NCBI RefSeq assembly: GCF_007565055.1
Contig: NC_044557.1
Span: 142,860,993 to 142,924,992 of the forward strand
Reading direction: 5' to 3'
DNA: 64,000 bases
Source: Rhinopithecus roxellana
Taxonomy: Eukaryota > Chordata > Mammalia > Primates > Cercopithecidae
In this document: positions 1-11,929 of the stretch, in pieces
Layout of the letters: each line of letters begins with the position of its first letter
Numbering within the stretch: position 1 is the stretch's first letter
The notes under the pieces: generated by a model
What the model saw: only the letters and a program-made list of their open reading frames with translations
Databases searched by the model: none
What the model was told of the DNA's origin: nothing
Made by a program: the position numbers and the translations under genes

Positions 1-1250
1 TCCCCTTTTAAAATCAGGATATTTGATTTTTAGATGTGGAAATATAGGAGTTCTTTATACAGTCTGATATTAACTCCTTATAGCTATATGATTTGCAAAC
101 ATTTTATTCTATTCTGTAGGTTGCCTTTACACATCCCTTTGTTTTAAAGCACAAAAGTTTAAGTTTGATGTAGTCCCATTTTTGCTTTTGTTGCGTGTGC
201 TTTTGGTGTCATAGCGAAGAAATTGCCAGCACATACAATAACGTGATGCTTTTCCCCTATGTTTTTTTCTCAGGATTTTATAGTTTCAGGATTACATTTA
301 GGTCTTAAAACATTGAGATAATTTTTGAACACTGTGTGATATAAGGGTCCTACTTCTCATTTTTGCATAAAGATACTGTATTCACACTACCATTTTTTTA
401 AAAAGTCTGACATTTCCCCAATGAGTGTCTTAGCACACTTGTTGAAGATTTGAAGATATGCGCACTCTATTCTATTCCATTAGCCTGTCCTTATGCCAGT
501 TCCACACTATTTTGACTACTGTAGCTTAGTAATATGTTTGAAATAACATACGAGTACTCCAACTCCGTTATTTTTCAAAATGTTCTGATTATTTGGGGTA
601 CCTTGAGCTCTCATATGATTTTTAGAACATTTTCCATCTCTGGGATAAATGTTACTGACATTTTGATAGTAATTGTGTTGAATCTGTAGATTACTTTGTA
701 CAATATAACATATAAAAAAAATTAAGTCTTCTAGTCCATGAACATGGAATATTTTCCCATTTATTTGTATCTTATTATTCTGCAGTATGGTTTGATAAGT
801 TTTGAAATGGAGAAATCAGGAGTCCTCCAATTTTTTGTCTCTTCTACATTTTGACTATTCTGAGTCCTTTGCATTTCCACATAAATTTCAGGATTTGTCT
901 GTCAATTTCTTTACATACATACATAAAGTCAACTTGGATTTTCACAGTGATTATGTCGAATCTGAAGATCAGTTTGGAGAGTACTTCAGTCTTAACAATA
1001 AAGTTACAGCACATGACTACAAAACCTTTCCACTTTTACAGTTTCTCTTTTCAGTATTTTATAGTTTCACTTGAACTTATTTTGCTAAATTTATTCTCTA
1101 ATATCTTGATCTTTTTGATGCTACTGTAAAATTAATTTCACTTTTAATGTTCGTTGCTAGTATATAGAAATATAACTGTTTTGTAAATGCTCAACTTGTA
1201 TTTTGCAGCCTTCCTGAACGTCTTTAGTTCTAATAGGTTTTTTCTTTTGT
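1..1250 (-). mobile_element. Old L1 (L1M-type) fragments, ORF2 region, antisense
   Basis: The plus strand reads as the reverse complement of L1 ORF2. Examples are 'ttgcgtgtgcttttggtgtc', 'gtctattctattccatt'-like text and 'gttgaatctgtagattac' at 677-694. Homologous segments recur at about 540-760 and 780-1060, so at least two L1 pieces abut. No intact ORF2 remains. Open frames here are non-coding remnants. Confidence 0.8.
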
Positions 1251-1631
1251 AGAGTCCTGAAGATCCTCTGCACACAAGATCAGTTCTCCCATACAGATTC
1301 TTTTAGTTATTCCTTTAATTTTGTTTTAAAGACACAAAAGATTTTATTATGCCACATATAAACAGAGTTTTTAAAACTGAAACATAACAGCTATATATAT
1401 TTTTAGAGTATATGTGATACCTTGATATATGTATATAACGTATAATGATCAGAACACGGCAAAAGGGACATCCATCACCCCAAAAATTCACCCCTTCTTT
1501 GTGCTGGGAACATTTCAATTGCTCTCCACCAGTTATTTTAAAATATACCAATTATTGTTAACTATAGTCACTCTACTGTAGTACTGAACAATACATCATG
1601 TTCCTTCTAACTGTATTTTTGTGCCCATTAA

Positions 1632-2100
1632 CCTAACATCTTTTTTTTTTTTTTCCAGTTTGAATTTTGACTCAGCAATGCTCATGCCTGTATCTCTTAC
1701 TTCTGTAGTTGGTACAGCCTGTTCCCGCTGCTGCTGCTTCTTGGTCTTCAGGTTCTCCCTATGCTTGTTGAGCCAGTGGCACATGATACAAGTATTCTTG
1801 GGCCACAGATCTGGGGACTAGTATTTTTTGCTCTTGTAGAACTTCCTGAGGTTTGCTTTGTGAGTTGGCTAATGACAGTGAGAACACAGGCAACAGATTT
1901 GGAAATGACTATAATCTAAGATAACTGGAATGTCAGGCACCTGTCACTTTGGCGACATACATCTGAGACAGGTCTACCTTCAGGTTGTCCAGCTATCTTA
2001 GCAGCTCCTCCTCCTTCTTGCCTCAAAAATCCTGAGCCTTAATCTTGGCTATAGCTGCAAAAACCACCACCACTGCCAAATGCCCCAAGGGAAAGAAAAA
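1632..2100 (-). pseudogene. RPL35 pseudogene: RPL35 processed pseudogene
   Basis: The minus strand reads as the mRNA of ribosomal protein L35 (uL29, a 60S subunit protein). After a short leader the frame gives A-K-I-K-A-Q-D-F, stop, G-K-K-E-E-E-L-L and L-D-N-L-K-V-D-L-S-Q, with V-A-K-V-T-G next. Near the 3' end it reads LNKHRENLKTKKQQ, the known L35 C-terminal region. Multiple in-frame stops (for example TGA and TAG within the first 20 codons) and frameshifts disable it. There are no introns. A poly(A) tract lies at the 3' end (T-run at 1641-1654 on the plus strand). The direct repeat TGTGCCCATTAA occurs at 1620-1631 and 2101-2112, so this is an L1-mediated retrocopy inserted into an older L1. 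Confidence 0.9.
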
Positions 2101-3290
2101 TGTGCCCATTAATCAACCTTTCAAAATTCTTTCTAAATTCCCTGTGCCCTCCTCCCTCCTTCTAGCTTCTGGTAAGCACCAATCTACTCTCTACCTTCAT
2201 GAAATCTACATTTGAAGCCCCCACATTTGAGAAAGAACATATGATATGTGTCATTCTGTGCCGGTTTATTTCACTTAACATAATGACCTCTGTGTTCCGT
2301 CTACATTGCTGCAAATAACATAATTTCATCCTTTTCTATGGCTGAATAATATTTCACTTATATTTATGTACCACATTTTCTATATCCACTCATCCACAGA
2401 TTAACATTTAGGTGAATTCCATATCTTGGCTAACGTGAATAGTACTATAATAAACATGGGAGCGCAGACATATCTTTAATATACAGACTTCCGTTTTTTA
2501 AAATATATACCAAGCAGTGGGAATGCAGAGTCATACGGTAGTTCTATAGTTTTTCAATGAGCATTCACACTCTTTTTCATACTTTTTCAGACAGTGTACA
2601 AGTTTCCCTTTCTCTTCATCCTGGCCAGTACTCATTGTTTATTGACTTTTTGATAAAAACCATTTTAACTGTGGTAAAATGATATCTCAATGTGGTTTCG
2701 ATTTGCATTTCTCTGATGATTAGTAATGTTGAACATACATTCATATGTCTGTTAGCCATTTCTATGTCTTCTTTTGAGAAGTATCTATTCCATCAAAAAT
2801 TGTGCCCATTTTAAATCGAGTTATTTGACCATTTGTTGATATTTATATATTCTGGTTATTAATCCCTTTTCAAATGGATAGCTCAAAAATATCTCCTACC
2901 ACTCTGTAGGTTGTATCTTCACGTTGTTGATTATGTCCTTTACTGGGCAGAAGTGTTTTAGGTTGATGGGACACCGTGTCTGAATATTTTAGCATTTGTT
3001 GCTCATAATTAAGAGGTCTTGCCCTCCCCCCGGCCCAACCCCCTGCAAAATCTTTACTTATCCCAACATCGGAAAGTGTTTCCTCAATGTTTTCTGCTAG
3101 TAGTTTCATATTTTTAGGCCTTACATTTAAGTCTTTAATCCAAGTTGAGGTGATTTTTGTAAATTGTGGAAGTTAAGAGTCTACTTTGATTCTTCTTCAT
3201 AAGTATATCCAGTTTTCGGAGCACCATTTATTGAAGAAATGCCGCATTCCTCAAATTATGTTCTTGGAGACTTTGTCAAAAATAAGTTGG

Positions 3291-3573
3291 CCCTGTAATC
3301 CCAGGACTTTGGGAGGCTGAGACGGGTGGATCACGAGGTCAGGAGATCGAGACCATCCTGGCGAACACGGTGAAACCCCGTCTCTACTAAAAAAATACAA
3401 AAAACTAGCCGGGCGAGGTGGCGGACGCCTGTATTCCCAGCTACTCAGGAGGCTGAGGCAGGAGAATGGCATGAACCTGGGAGGCGGAGCTTGCAGTGAG
3501 CTGAGATCCGGCCACTGCACTCCAGCCTGGGCGACAGAGTGAGACTCCGTCTCAAAAAAAAAAAAAAAAAAAA
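3291..3573 (+). mobile_element. AluY-type element, 5'-truncated, cercopithecid-like
   Basis: Starts at cctgtaatccc, lacking about 25 bp of the Alu 5' end, and ends in a 20-base poly(A). The duplicated target 'aagttgg' occurs on both sides (around 3284-3290 and 3572-3578). It carries 'actagccgggcgaggtggc' and 'gatccggccactgc', variants typical of Old World monkey AluY. It is little diverged, so it is young. Confidence 0.9.
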
Positions 3574-3716
3574 GTTGGCTATAAATGCACAGATTTCTAG
3601 GTTTGTCTATTCTGTTCCACTGACCAATGTGTATGTCCATGCCAGTACCATACTATATTGGTTACCATAGCTTTATATACAATATATATAATAGGTAGTA
3701 TAAATACATATAGCAT

Positions 3717-3719
<3 letters not shown>

Positions 3720-3758
<39 letters not shown>
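3720..3758. repeat. (TA)n microsatellite
   Basis: An uninterrupted TA run of about 38 bp directly abuts the T-rich tail of the following minus-strand Alu. It probably expanded at or next to the Alu tail. Confidence 0.95.
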
Positions 3759-3760
<2 letters not shown>

Positions 3761-3761
3761 C

Positions 3762-4056
3762 TTTTTTTTTTTTGAGAGGGAGTCTGGCTCTGTTGCCCAG
3801 GCTGCAGTGCAGTGGCGTAATCTCGGCTCACTGCAAGCTCCACCTCCTGGGTTCACACCATTCTCCTTGCCTCAGCCTCCCGTGTAGCTGGGAGTATAGG
3901 TGCCCGCCACCATGCCCGGCTAATTTTTTGTATTTCTTAGTACAGACGGGATTTCACCATGTTAGCCAGGATGGTCTTGATCTCCTGACCTCGTGATCTG
4001 CCCGCCTCGGCCTCCCAAAGTGCTGGGGTTACAGGTATGAGTCACTGCGCCCGGCC
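3762..4056 (-). mobile_element. Alu element (AluY/S-like)
   Basis: Full-length dimeric Alu in reverse orientation, from the T-run with gagagggagtctggctctgt to the terminal cgcccggcc. Immediately followed by a second Alu in the same orientation. Confidence 0.95.
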
Positions 4057-4350
4057 ATTTTTTTTTTTTTTTTTTTGAGTTGGAGTCTCGCTCTGTTGCC
4101 CAGGCTGGAGTGCAGTGGCGCGATCTCGGTTCACTGCAACCTCCACCTCCTGGGTTCAAGCGATTCTTCTGCTTCAGCCTCCCAAGTTGCTGGGACTACA
4201 GGCCACCACACCTGGCTAATTTTTGTATTTTTAGTAGAGACAGGGTTTCACCATATTGGCCGGGATGGTTTCGAACTCCTGACCTCGTGATCTGCTTGCT
4301 TGGGCCTCCCAAAGTGCTAGGATTACAGACCTGAGTTGCTGCATTTGGCC
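4057..4350 (-). mobile_element. Alu element (AluS-like), head-to-tail with the preceding Alu
   Basis: Full-length Alu in reverse orientation starting with a 19-base T-run. Its tail abuts the 5' end of the preceding Alu exactly, a tail-to-head Alu pair. The right end 'gctgcatttggcc' is diverged. Confidence 0.95.
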
Positions 4351-5190
4351 TGGTTCTTCTTTAAATGTCTGCTAGAACTGAGCAGTGAAACTGTCAGGTC
4401 ATGAGCTTTCCTTTGATGGGAGATCCTTTTATTAGTGCTTTGATCTCATAACTCATTATTGGTCTGTTGAAGTTTTTTCATTCTTTAGAGTTCCCGATGA
4501 ACTTCTTGACCCTTCAAGTTCTTGACCCTTCTGGGTAGTTTGTGTGTTTCCAAAAATATCTCCACTTCTTGTTTTTCTAAGTAATTGGGGAATACTTTTC
4601 CATAATAGTCTCTAATGATTTTGTATTTGTTTGTATTTCTACAGCATCAGTAGTTCTGTCTCTTTGTTTCTGATTTTATTGATTTTGGTCTTTTTTCTTA
4701 GACTAGCAGAAAGTTTGTCAGTTTTGCCTTTTTTGAGATGAAGTATCATTCTGTTGCCCAGACTGGAGCGCAGCGGCATGATCTTGGCTCACTGCAACCT
4801 CTGCCTCCCGAGTTCAAGCGATTCTTCTGCCTCAGCCTCCCATGTAGCTGGGACTACAGGAATGCGCCACCACGCCCAACTAATTTTTGTATTTTTAGTA
4901 GAGACGTGGTTTCACCATGTTGGCCAGGATGATCTTGATCTCCTGACCTCCTGATCCGCCCACCTCAGCCTCCCAAAGTGCTGGGATTACAGGTGTGAGC
5001 CACTGTGCCTTGCCAATTATGCCTGTTTTAAAAAACCCCACTTTTTTTTTGACCTCTTAAATTGTTTCTTAAAATCTGAACTTTACTTTTTATGCTCTGA
5101 CCTTTATTCTTTCCTTCCACTAATGTTGAGTTTTTTTTACCTTGCTTTTCTAGTTCTTTACAGTGTTTCATTAGATTGTTTACCTGAAAT
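4351..5190 (-). mobile_element. L1 ORF2 fragment, antisense, interrupted by an Alu
   Basis: Reverse-complement L1 ORF2 text: 'gctttgatctcataactcat', 'ttattggtctgttgaag', then 'cttgcttttctagttcttta'. An Alu sits at 4728-5014. Compared with the L1 order, roughly 1 kb is missing between 3700 and 4351, where two Alus now sit. This suggests a deletion or two different L1 copies. Confidence 0.75.
4728..5014 (-). mobile_element. Alu element (AluS-like)
   Basis: Full-length reverse-orientation Alu from ttttttgagatgaagtatc to cactgtgccttgcc, with a short T-run tail, lying inside an L1 fragment. Confidence 0.9.
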
Positions 5191-8163
5191 CTTAAGTTTA
5201 AGAAAACCTTAATACATAGTAACTATATTTATGGGGTACACGTGATATTTTGAAATATGCATGTAATGTGTAATAATCAAATAAAGATATTTTGGATACC
5301 CATCACTTCAAACATTTACTATTTCTTTGTGTTGGGATTTCAAATCTTCTAGCTATTTTGAAATATTCAATAATTATAAACTATATTCATCCTGTGGTGA
5401 TATGAAACAATAGGACTTATTCCTTCTATCTAACTATATGTTTCGATTAATCTCCCTTTATCCCACCACCACCACTATCCACAGCCTCTGGTAACTATCA
5501 TTATACTCTCTATGTCCATGATACCAACTTTTTAAACTCCCACATGAGGGAGAACATACAATATGTGTCTTTCAATGCCTGACTTATTTCACTTAATGTA
5601 ATGACCTCTAGTTTTATCCACATTCCCGTAAATGCCAAGATTTCATTTTAATGGAAGTGTAATATTCTATTATGTATATGTGCCCCATTTTCTTTGTGTA
5701 TTCATAAGTTGATGGACACAGATTAATTCCATATCATGGCTATCAAGAATAGTACTATAATAAATACAGGGATGCCCTATAACCCTGACAATAATTTCCT
5801 TACATTTGGATAAAAACATAGTAGTGGGGTTGCTGGATCGAATGAAATTACTCCTGGGTTAAATTTATTCCTAGGTGTTTTCTTTTGTAGCTGTGATGAA
5901 TGGGATTACTTTCCTGATTTTTTTCAAGTAGCTCATTATTAGAGAATAGACACCCTACTGAATTGTGTACTCTGATTTTCTACCTTGAAACTTTACTGAG
6001 TTCATCTATCAGATGTAAGAGTTTTAGGTAGAGTCTTTAGGTGCTTCTAGATATAAGATTACACTATCTGAAAAAGGGACAACTTGAATTCCCCTTTTCA
6101 AATGTGGATGCATTTCTTTTGCCTGGTTACTCCGGCTAGGACTTCCAGCAGTGAGCATCCTTATCTTGTTTTAGCTCTTAGAAGAAAGGATTTCAGCTCT
6201 GCCTGAGTATGTAGTTACCTGTGGCTTTGTCATACATGGCCTTTACTATGATGTGTTCTCTGTCTAATTTGTTGATTTTTTTTTAATTATGAAGGGATGC
6301 TGGATTTTATAAAACCCTTTTGTTTGCATTTGAGATGCAAAAATACATATTAAAAATGTAATTTTTGATCTTTTTGTGATGTATCATGTTTACTGATTTA
6401 CATATAATGAACCATCTTGACATCCCTGGAATAAAACCCACTTGATCACACTGAAAGATCTTTTTATTGATTTGTTAGATTTGGAGTGCTGGTATTTTGC
6501 TGTGGATTTTTCCATCTAAGTTCATCAGGAATACTGGCCCATGTGTTTTTTGTTGTATCCTTATCTGGTTTTGGCATCAGGGTAATTCTGGCCTCATGGA
6601 ACAAGCTAGGAAAAAACCCCTCCTCTCCAATTTTTTGAAACAGTTTGAGGAGAACTGATGTCAGACAAGTTTGCAGCATTCAGCAGTAAAAATCTCCTGC
6701 GCTCAAGCTTTTCTCTGTTAGAAGACATTTTATTACTGACTCAGTTTCATTACTCGTTACTGGTCTGTTCAAGTTTTCTATTTCTTCATGGCCAAATATT
6801 GGTAGTTATCTCATGTCCAGTAATGTATCTGTTTCCTGTAGGTTCCAATTTGTCCAGATAGTTGTTCACGATAGTCCTCTAACAATCTTCTGTTTTTGTG
6901 GGATGTAAGTTTTATTGTCTCCTTTTTTGGTTGGGATTTTATTTGTGTCTTCTCTTTTAATCTTGGATAGTCTATCCAGCAATTTATGAATTTTGTTTAT
7001 TCTCTCAAAAAAAAAAAAAAACCAACTCTTCATATTTCATCGATCCTTTGCATAGCTTTTTTTTCACCTCTAATTTAGTTCTGCTCTGACTTTATTTCCT
7101 GCTGTTAATTATGTATCTGGTTTGTTCTTGCTTTTCTAGCTCCTTGAGGTGCACCAACAGGTTATTTAAAATCTTTCTATGTTCTTCATGTAAGTATTTG
7201 TTACTCTTAAACATTCTTTTATCATGGCTTTTGCTGTATCCCACATATTTTGATATTTGTGTTTCCATTTTCATGTTTCAAGAAACTTCTTGTTTCTTAT
7301 TCTTCCTTAAATCCAACGATGGCTCATAATTTTGGCTTAATTTCTTCATATTTGTACAATTTCCAAATTTCTCATTGTTGATTTCTAGTTTTATTCCATC
7401 GTGGTCTGAGAAGATACATGATATTATTTCTATTTTTTTAATCGTTGAGACTGCTTTTGTTGTATAACAAATAGTCTAGCCTCAAGAATGTCCCATGTGA
7501 TAATATGTATTCTGTAGCTGTTTGGACACTATGTTCTGTAAATGTCTATCAAGCGCATGTGATCTAAAATGAAGTTTAAATTCAATGTCTTTTTGTTGAT
7601 GATTTGGCTACATAACCAGTCCAAGGATGAGAGTCAGTTGTCAAAGATACCTAATTTGATTTTATTGGAGTCGGTCTCTCCCTTTAGATTCAATAATGTT
7701 TGCTTTATATATCTGCATGTTCCAGTGTTGGGTGCACAAATATTTAGAATTGTTGTATCTTCTTACTGAATTGATCCCTTTACCATTATAGAATTGCCTT
7801 CTTTGCCACTTTTTGACTTAAAGTCTATTTTATCTGATATTAGTGTAGCTACTCATGCTTGCTTTCGGTTTCTGTTTGCATGGATTATGTTTTTCCATCC
7901 CTTCACTTTGAGTCTATGTGTCTTTACCACTAGAGTCAGTTTTTTATAGGCAGTATATAGTTAAGTCATTTTTTTTTGTTTTGTTTTTCTATTCAGCCAA
8001 TCTATATTTTTTAAGTGGGGAATTTAAACTGTTTACATTCAAGATTATTCAGTACTTAATTCCTGTCATGTTGGGAATTATTTTTTGGTTTTGTGTATCC
8101 TCTCATCCTGTTCTCTTATCATTGTGGTTTGCAGGTTTTCTGTAGTAGTAACACTTGATTCCT

Positions 8164-8217
8164 TTATTTTATTCATTCATTCATTCATTCATTCATTCAT
8201 TCATTCATTCATTCATT
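8164..8217. repeat. (ATTC)n microsatellite at an Alu tail
   Basis: About 12 copies of TTCA/ATTC directly precede the minus-strand Alu at 8218. The position corresponds to the Alu 3' tail, so the repeat probably grew from the A-rich tail. Confidence 0.95.
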
Positions 8218-8507
8218 TTTGTGAGACGGAGTCTTGCTCTGTCACCCAGGCTGGAGTGTGCAGTGGTGCAATCTCGGCTCATTGCAAGCTCTGCCTCTTG
8301 GGTTCATGCCACTCTCCTGCCTCAGCCTCCTGAGTAGCTGGGACTACAGGCGCCCGCCACCAAGCCTGGCTAATTTTTTTTGTATTTTTAGTGGAGACGG
8401 GGTTTCACTGTGTTAGCCAGGATGGTCTCGATCTCCTGACTTCGTGATCCGCCTGCCTCAGCCTCCCAAAGTGCTGGGATTACAGGTGTGAGCCACCATG
8501 CCCAGCC
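8218..8507 (-). mobile_element. Alu element (AluY-like)
   Basis: Reverse-orientation Alu from gagacggagtcttgctctgt to accatgcccagcc. Its 3' tail is the adjacent (ATTC)n repeat. Confidence 0.95.
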
Positions 8508-8762
8508 AAAAGTTTTATACTTTTATGTATTTTGATTATGACAGATATCGTCCTTTATCTTCTAAATGCAGGGCTCCCTTGAGCATTTCTTGTAGGGCCA
8601 GTAGAGTGGTGATGCACTTCAATTTTTCCTTGTTTTGGAAAGCATTCATTCTCCTTCATTTTTTTATATCTTCCCCAGGTATAATATTCTTGGCTGACAG
8701 TCGTGTTTTTTTGTTTGTTTTGCTTTCTACCACTTTGGATTTATCATTTCAGTTTCTCCTGG

Positions 8763-9204
8763 ACTATAGTGGCCAAAGTAATTCCATCGACCACGTTGAT
8801 TTCTCATTAATCCCAGTTCCAAGAAGGCCTCTAAGATTTCCAGTTTATTTTTACTTGTTAAAGAACACGTACTTACCATAAATCCCATTCCTAGGTCAAA
8901 ACAATCTAAATGTTACTGTACTTGCTATAAACAATGCTCTTAGGTAGTTATCCTACACAGCCCTTCTGATGCATGCACACCCTTTTTCTATGGCATACAA
9001 GCACTCGGTCTTGGGAATAAAGGCACAAGGATGCACCATCTTTGTCTCTTGAGGTACCTCCCAAGACACAATCCCTATTAAATGTTCCTAAATCCCTATT
9101 AAATGTTTCTAAGAAACTGAATTTGTCAGCCTCTTTCTTTGGCCTCTCATATTCCTTGAACTTTGAGGGTAGGGTTGTATAGACCTTTCCACCGTGGAAC
9201 ATGA
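8763..9204. other. Unclassified ~440-bp insertion inside L1
   Basis: The L1 text before (ending ...agtttctcctgg) and after (cctgtaaggtttctgct...) is contiguous in L1, so this block is inserted. It contains a minus-strand open frame (9235-8948, 95 codons) and a 21-bp direct duplication (atccctattaaatgttccta/tttcta) at about 9070-9112. I see no poly(A), no clear target duplication, and do not recognise the family. It could be an LTR or a piece of a processed transcript. Confidence 0.45.
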
Positions 9205-11300
9205 CCTGTAAGGTTTCTGCTAAGAAATTTGCCATTAGTGTGATAGGGATACTCTTCCATGTGACTTGACCCCTTTCCTGTATTTAGAATTCTTTTTCTT
9301 GGACTTCTAACAGTTCGACTCTAAAGTGGCATGGAGAAGACCTTTTTGGGTAGAATATATCTGAAGATCTTTGAGTTTCCTATATCTTGATGTCTGTATC
9401 TCTTCCAAGACTTGAGAAGTTTTTACCTATTATTTCGTTAAATAGGTTTTCTACGTGTTTACCCATCTGTTCTCTCCCAGGAAAACTGCAAATTCCAGTA
9501 TTTGGTCACTGTATGTGTTACATAAGCTTTCTTCGTTTTGATTTTTTAAAAAAATTTTATCTGCTCAGCTTATTTCAAAAGACCTGTCTTCAAGTTTACA
9601 AATTCTTCTGCTTGATCTAGAGTCTGTTGTTGAAACTCATGATTATATTTTTTATTTTACTCTTTAAATTCTTCAGCTTCAGGATTTCTATTTAATTTCT
9701 TTCTGACATCTTTGTTGAATTTTTCACACAGATTGTGAAATGTTTCTTTTCCTTGTTCATCTGTTTTCTGTAGTACCTGGGTTTTCAGAAATATTATTTT
9801 CAATTCATTATCAGGTATTTCATAGATTTTTTAAATGTCGGCATCTGTTGCTGGAGAATTGTGTTCCTTTGAATGTTTCATGCTTCCTTGATTTCTCATG
9901 TTTCTTGTGTCCTTACATTTATATCTATGCATCTGGTGTAACATTTGCTTCATCCAACTCTATGGATTGGGTTTTGAAGGGAAAGACATTTTTTTCTATA
10001 GAGCTATCTATAGTGTTGTTTGGGTAACGCGTTTTGGCTTTGATTCTGGGTGGGAGAAGCAGTGCAGTCTCCATATGACTTCTTTGTCTATCTTTAGCAT
10101 CAGTGGTGTCTATGAGTTCCTCAGTGGATAAAGCTGTGGCTCTTAGTAAAGGCTGTAGTGAGACTTTGCTAGTGAAAGGGACACCAGGCAGGCCAGTTCT
10201 TAGGTAACAATCATGGCAACTGTGGGACGGTTATGTAGGACCTCGGTCAACACATGTGGATATTGGTAAAAGCAGGTCAGTCGGACCAATCCTTGGCCTT
10301 CAAGTGGATTGTCTGTGTGCTAGCAGTGGTAACAATGGGCTGAATGAATGGGTCCTCAGGCCCTTAGGTGGCATGCATAATGTCTGTGGCTGCAACAGCA
10401 ACAGAGGGCTAACTTGGGGCCCCAAGTTACAGTTTTGGGTGCCAGCAGTGGGGTTACAAATGGCCTAGTGGTCATCACCAAGCCTCCAGGTGGCACGCAG
10501 ATGAGTGGCACATGGCTGTAGGCTGGGCAGTGGCAGTCTCACTTGGTCATGCTATATAATCCTTTTTATATTTGGTTGAATTAGGTTTGTTTTTGAATGC
10601 AAGAAATATTCATAAGGGATATTCTTATTATGACTTGTCTCATTTTGGTATCAGGGTAATAGTGCCTTCATAGAATTATTTGAGAAATGTTCCTCTTTTT
10701 TTCTGAAGGGTGTAAAAAAACTGATGTTAAAACTTCTTTAAATGTTGATGCAATTCACAAGTAGAGCCATTTGATCTTAGGCTTTTCTTTGTAGGAAGTT
10801 TTTTGATTACTAAACTCCTCACTTGCTAAGGATCTATTCAGATTTCGTTTCCTCTTGAGTTTCAGTTGTTTTTACCTTTCTAAGAATTTGTTCATTTCAT
10901 CTAGGTTATCTAATTTGTTGATATATAGCTGTCGACAATATTCACTTACAATACTTATTTCTATAAGGCCAATAGTAACGCCCTCTTTATTACTGATTTT
11001 AGTAATTTGAGGATTCTTTATTCATGGTCACTCTAAACTTTTGTCAGCTGTTGATCTTTTTAAAAAATAAACTTCTGACTTCATTGCTTTTTCTCTACTA
11101 CTCTTACATTCTCTATTTCATTCATCTGTGCTCTGACTCTTCTTTCCTTTCTTTGGACCGAGTTTGCTTTTGTTTCTTTCATTAGGTTAGATTGTAAATT
11201 TGACGTTTTTCTAAAATACAGCAGTTTAGAGCAATAAATTTGCAATTCAGCAATTCATCAGCTATATACCATAAGTTTTTTATGTTGTATTTTCATTTTG

Positions 11301-11592
11301 CTTTTTTTTGTTGTTGTTGAGACGTAGTCTCACTCTGTTGCCCAGGCTGGAGTGCAATGGCACGATCTCAGCTCACTACAACCTCCATCTCCTGGGCTCA
11401 AGTGATTCTCCCTCATCAGCCACTCGAGTAACTGGGACCATAGGTGCATGCCACCAGGCCTGGCTAACTTTTTGTATTCTGAAGTAGAGACAGCATTTCA
11501 CCATGTTGGCCAGGTTGGTCTCAAACTCCTGACCTCAAGTGATTTGCCAGCCTCGGCCTCCCAAACTGCTGGCGTGAGCCAATGCAACTGGC
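11301..11592 (-). mobile_element. Alu element (older AluS/J-like)
   Basis: Reverse-orientation Alu with a degenerate tail (ttgttgttgagacgtagtct). It lacks 'ggattacagg' near its 5' end ('aaactgctggcgtgagcc'), a small deletion. Confidence 0.85.
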
Positions 11593-11929
11593 TAACATAT
11601 TTTTATTTTCATCACTATCTTTTAGTTCCTCTTGTAAATTTTTTTCTGGAACCATTGGTTACTTAGGAGTATATTGTTTGACTACGATAAACGTCCTTTA
11701 AGTGATTTCTAATATCATTCTATTATGTCCAGAAACATGTTTTGTATGTTTTCAATCCCTTTTTGAGACTTCTGTCCTGTCCTTGAGCATTTTCCATGTA
11801 TACTTTAAAGATTAATCTCCTGTTGTTAGATATCTGTTACATCTAGTTGGTTTTTATGTTTTTCAAGTCTATTTCCTTGTTGATACCCTGTGTGGTGATT
11901 CTAAGCATTATTTAAAGTATGGTACTAAT

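Larger units (their letters stand above)
1330..3700 (-). mobile_element. L1 3' UTR and ORF2 3' part, antisense, interrupted by RPL35 pseudogene and AluY
   Basis: This begins with L1 3'-UTR-like text ('gatatgtgtcattctgtgcc', 'ttcacttaacataatgacct') and runs into ORF2 ('attccatatcttggctaacg', 'ggttattaatccctttt', 'caccatttattgaag'). The element is split at 1632-2100 by a processed pseudogene and at 3291-3573 by an Alu. It resumes at 3574 with 'gttggctataaatg', the expected continuation of L1. Confidence 0.85.
5195..10550 (-). mobile_element. Nearly full-length old L1 (L1M-type), antisense, with insertions
   Basis: The plus strand runs from the L1 3' UTR ('ttatggggtacacgtgatat') through ORF2 ('ctggcctcatggaacaagc', 'ttccatcgtggtctgagaag') to the ORF1 side and 5' UTR. 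The 5'-UTR text appears at 10180-10540 as 'caggcaggccagttcttag' and repeated cagcagtgg/ggtggcatgc units. An Alu (8218-8507) and an unclassified 440-bp block (8763-9204) interrupt it. All reading frames are broken. It is one of the few near-complete L1 copies in the window. Confidence 0.8.

Noticed and set aside
3251..3640. 129-codon minus-strand open frame
   Set aside because: It is the antisense translation of the Alu at 3291-3573 and flanking L1. The HSVAQAGVQW-type peptide is the usual Alu-derived frame.
8948..9235. 95-codon minus-strand open frame
   Set aside because: It lies in an insertion within a dead L1, with no splice context, start context or recognisable domain. It is kept only as part of the unclassified insertion.
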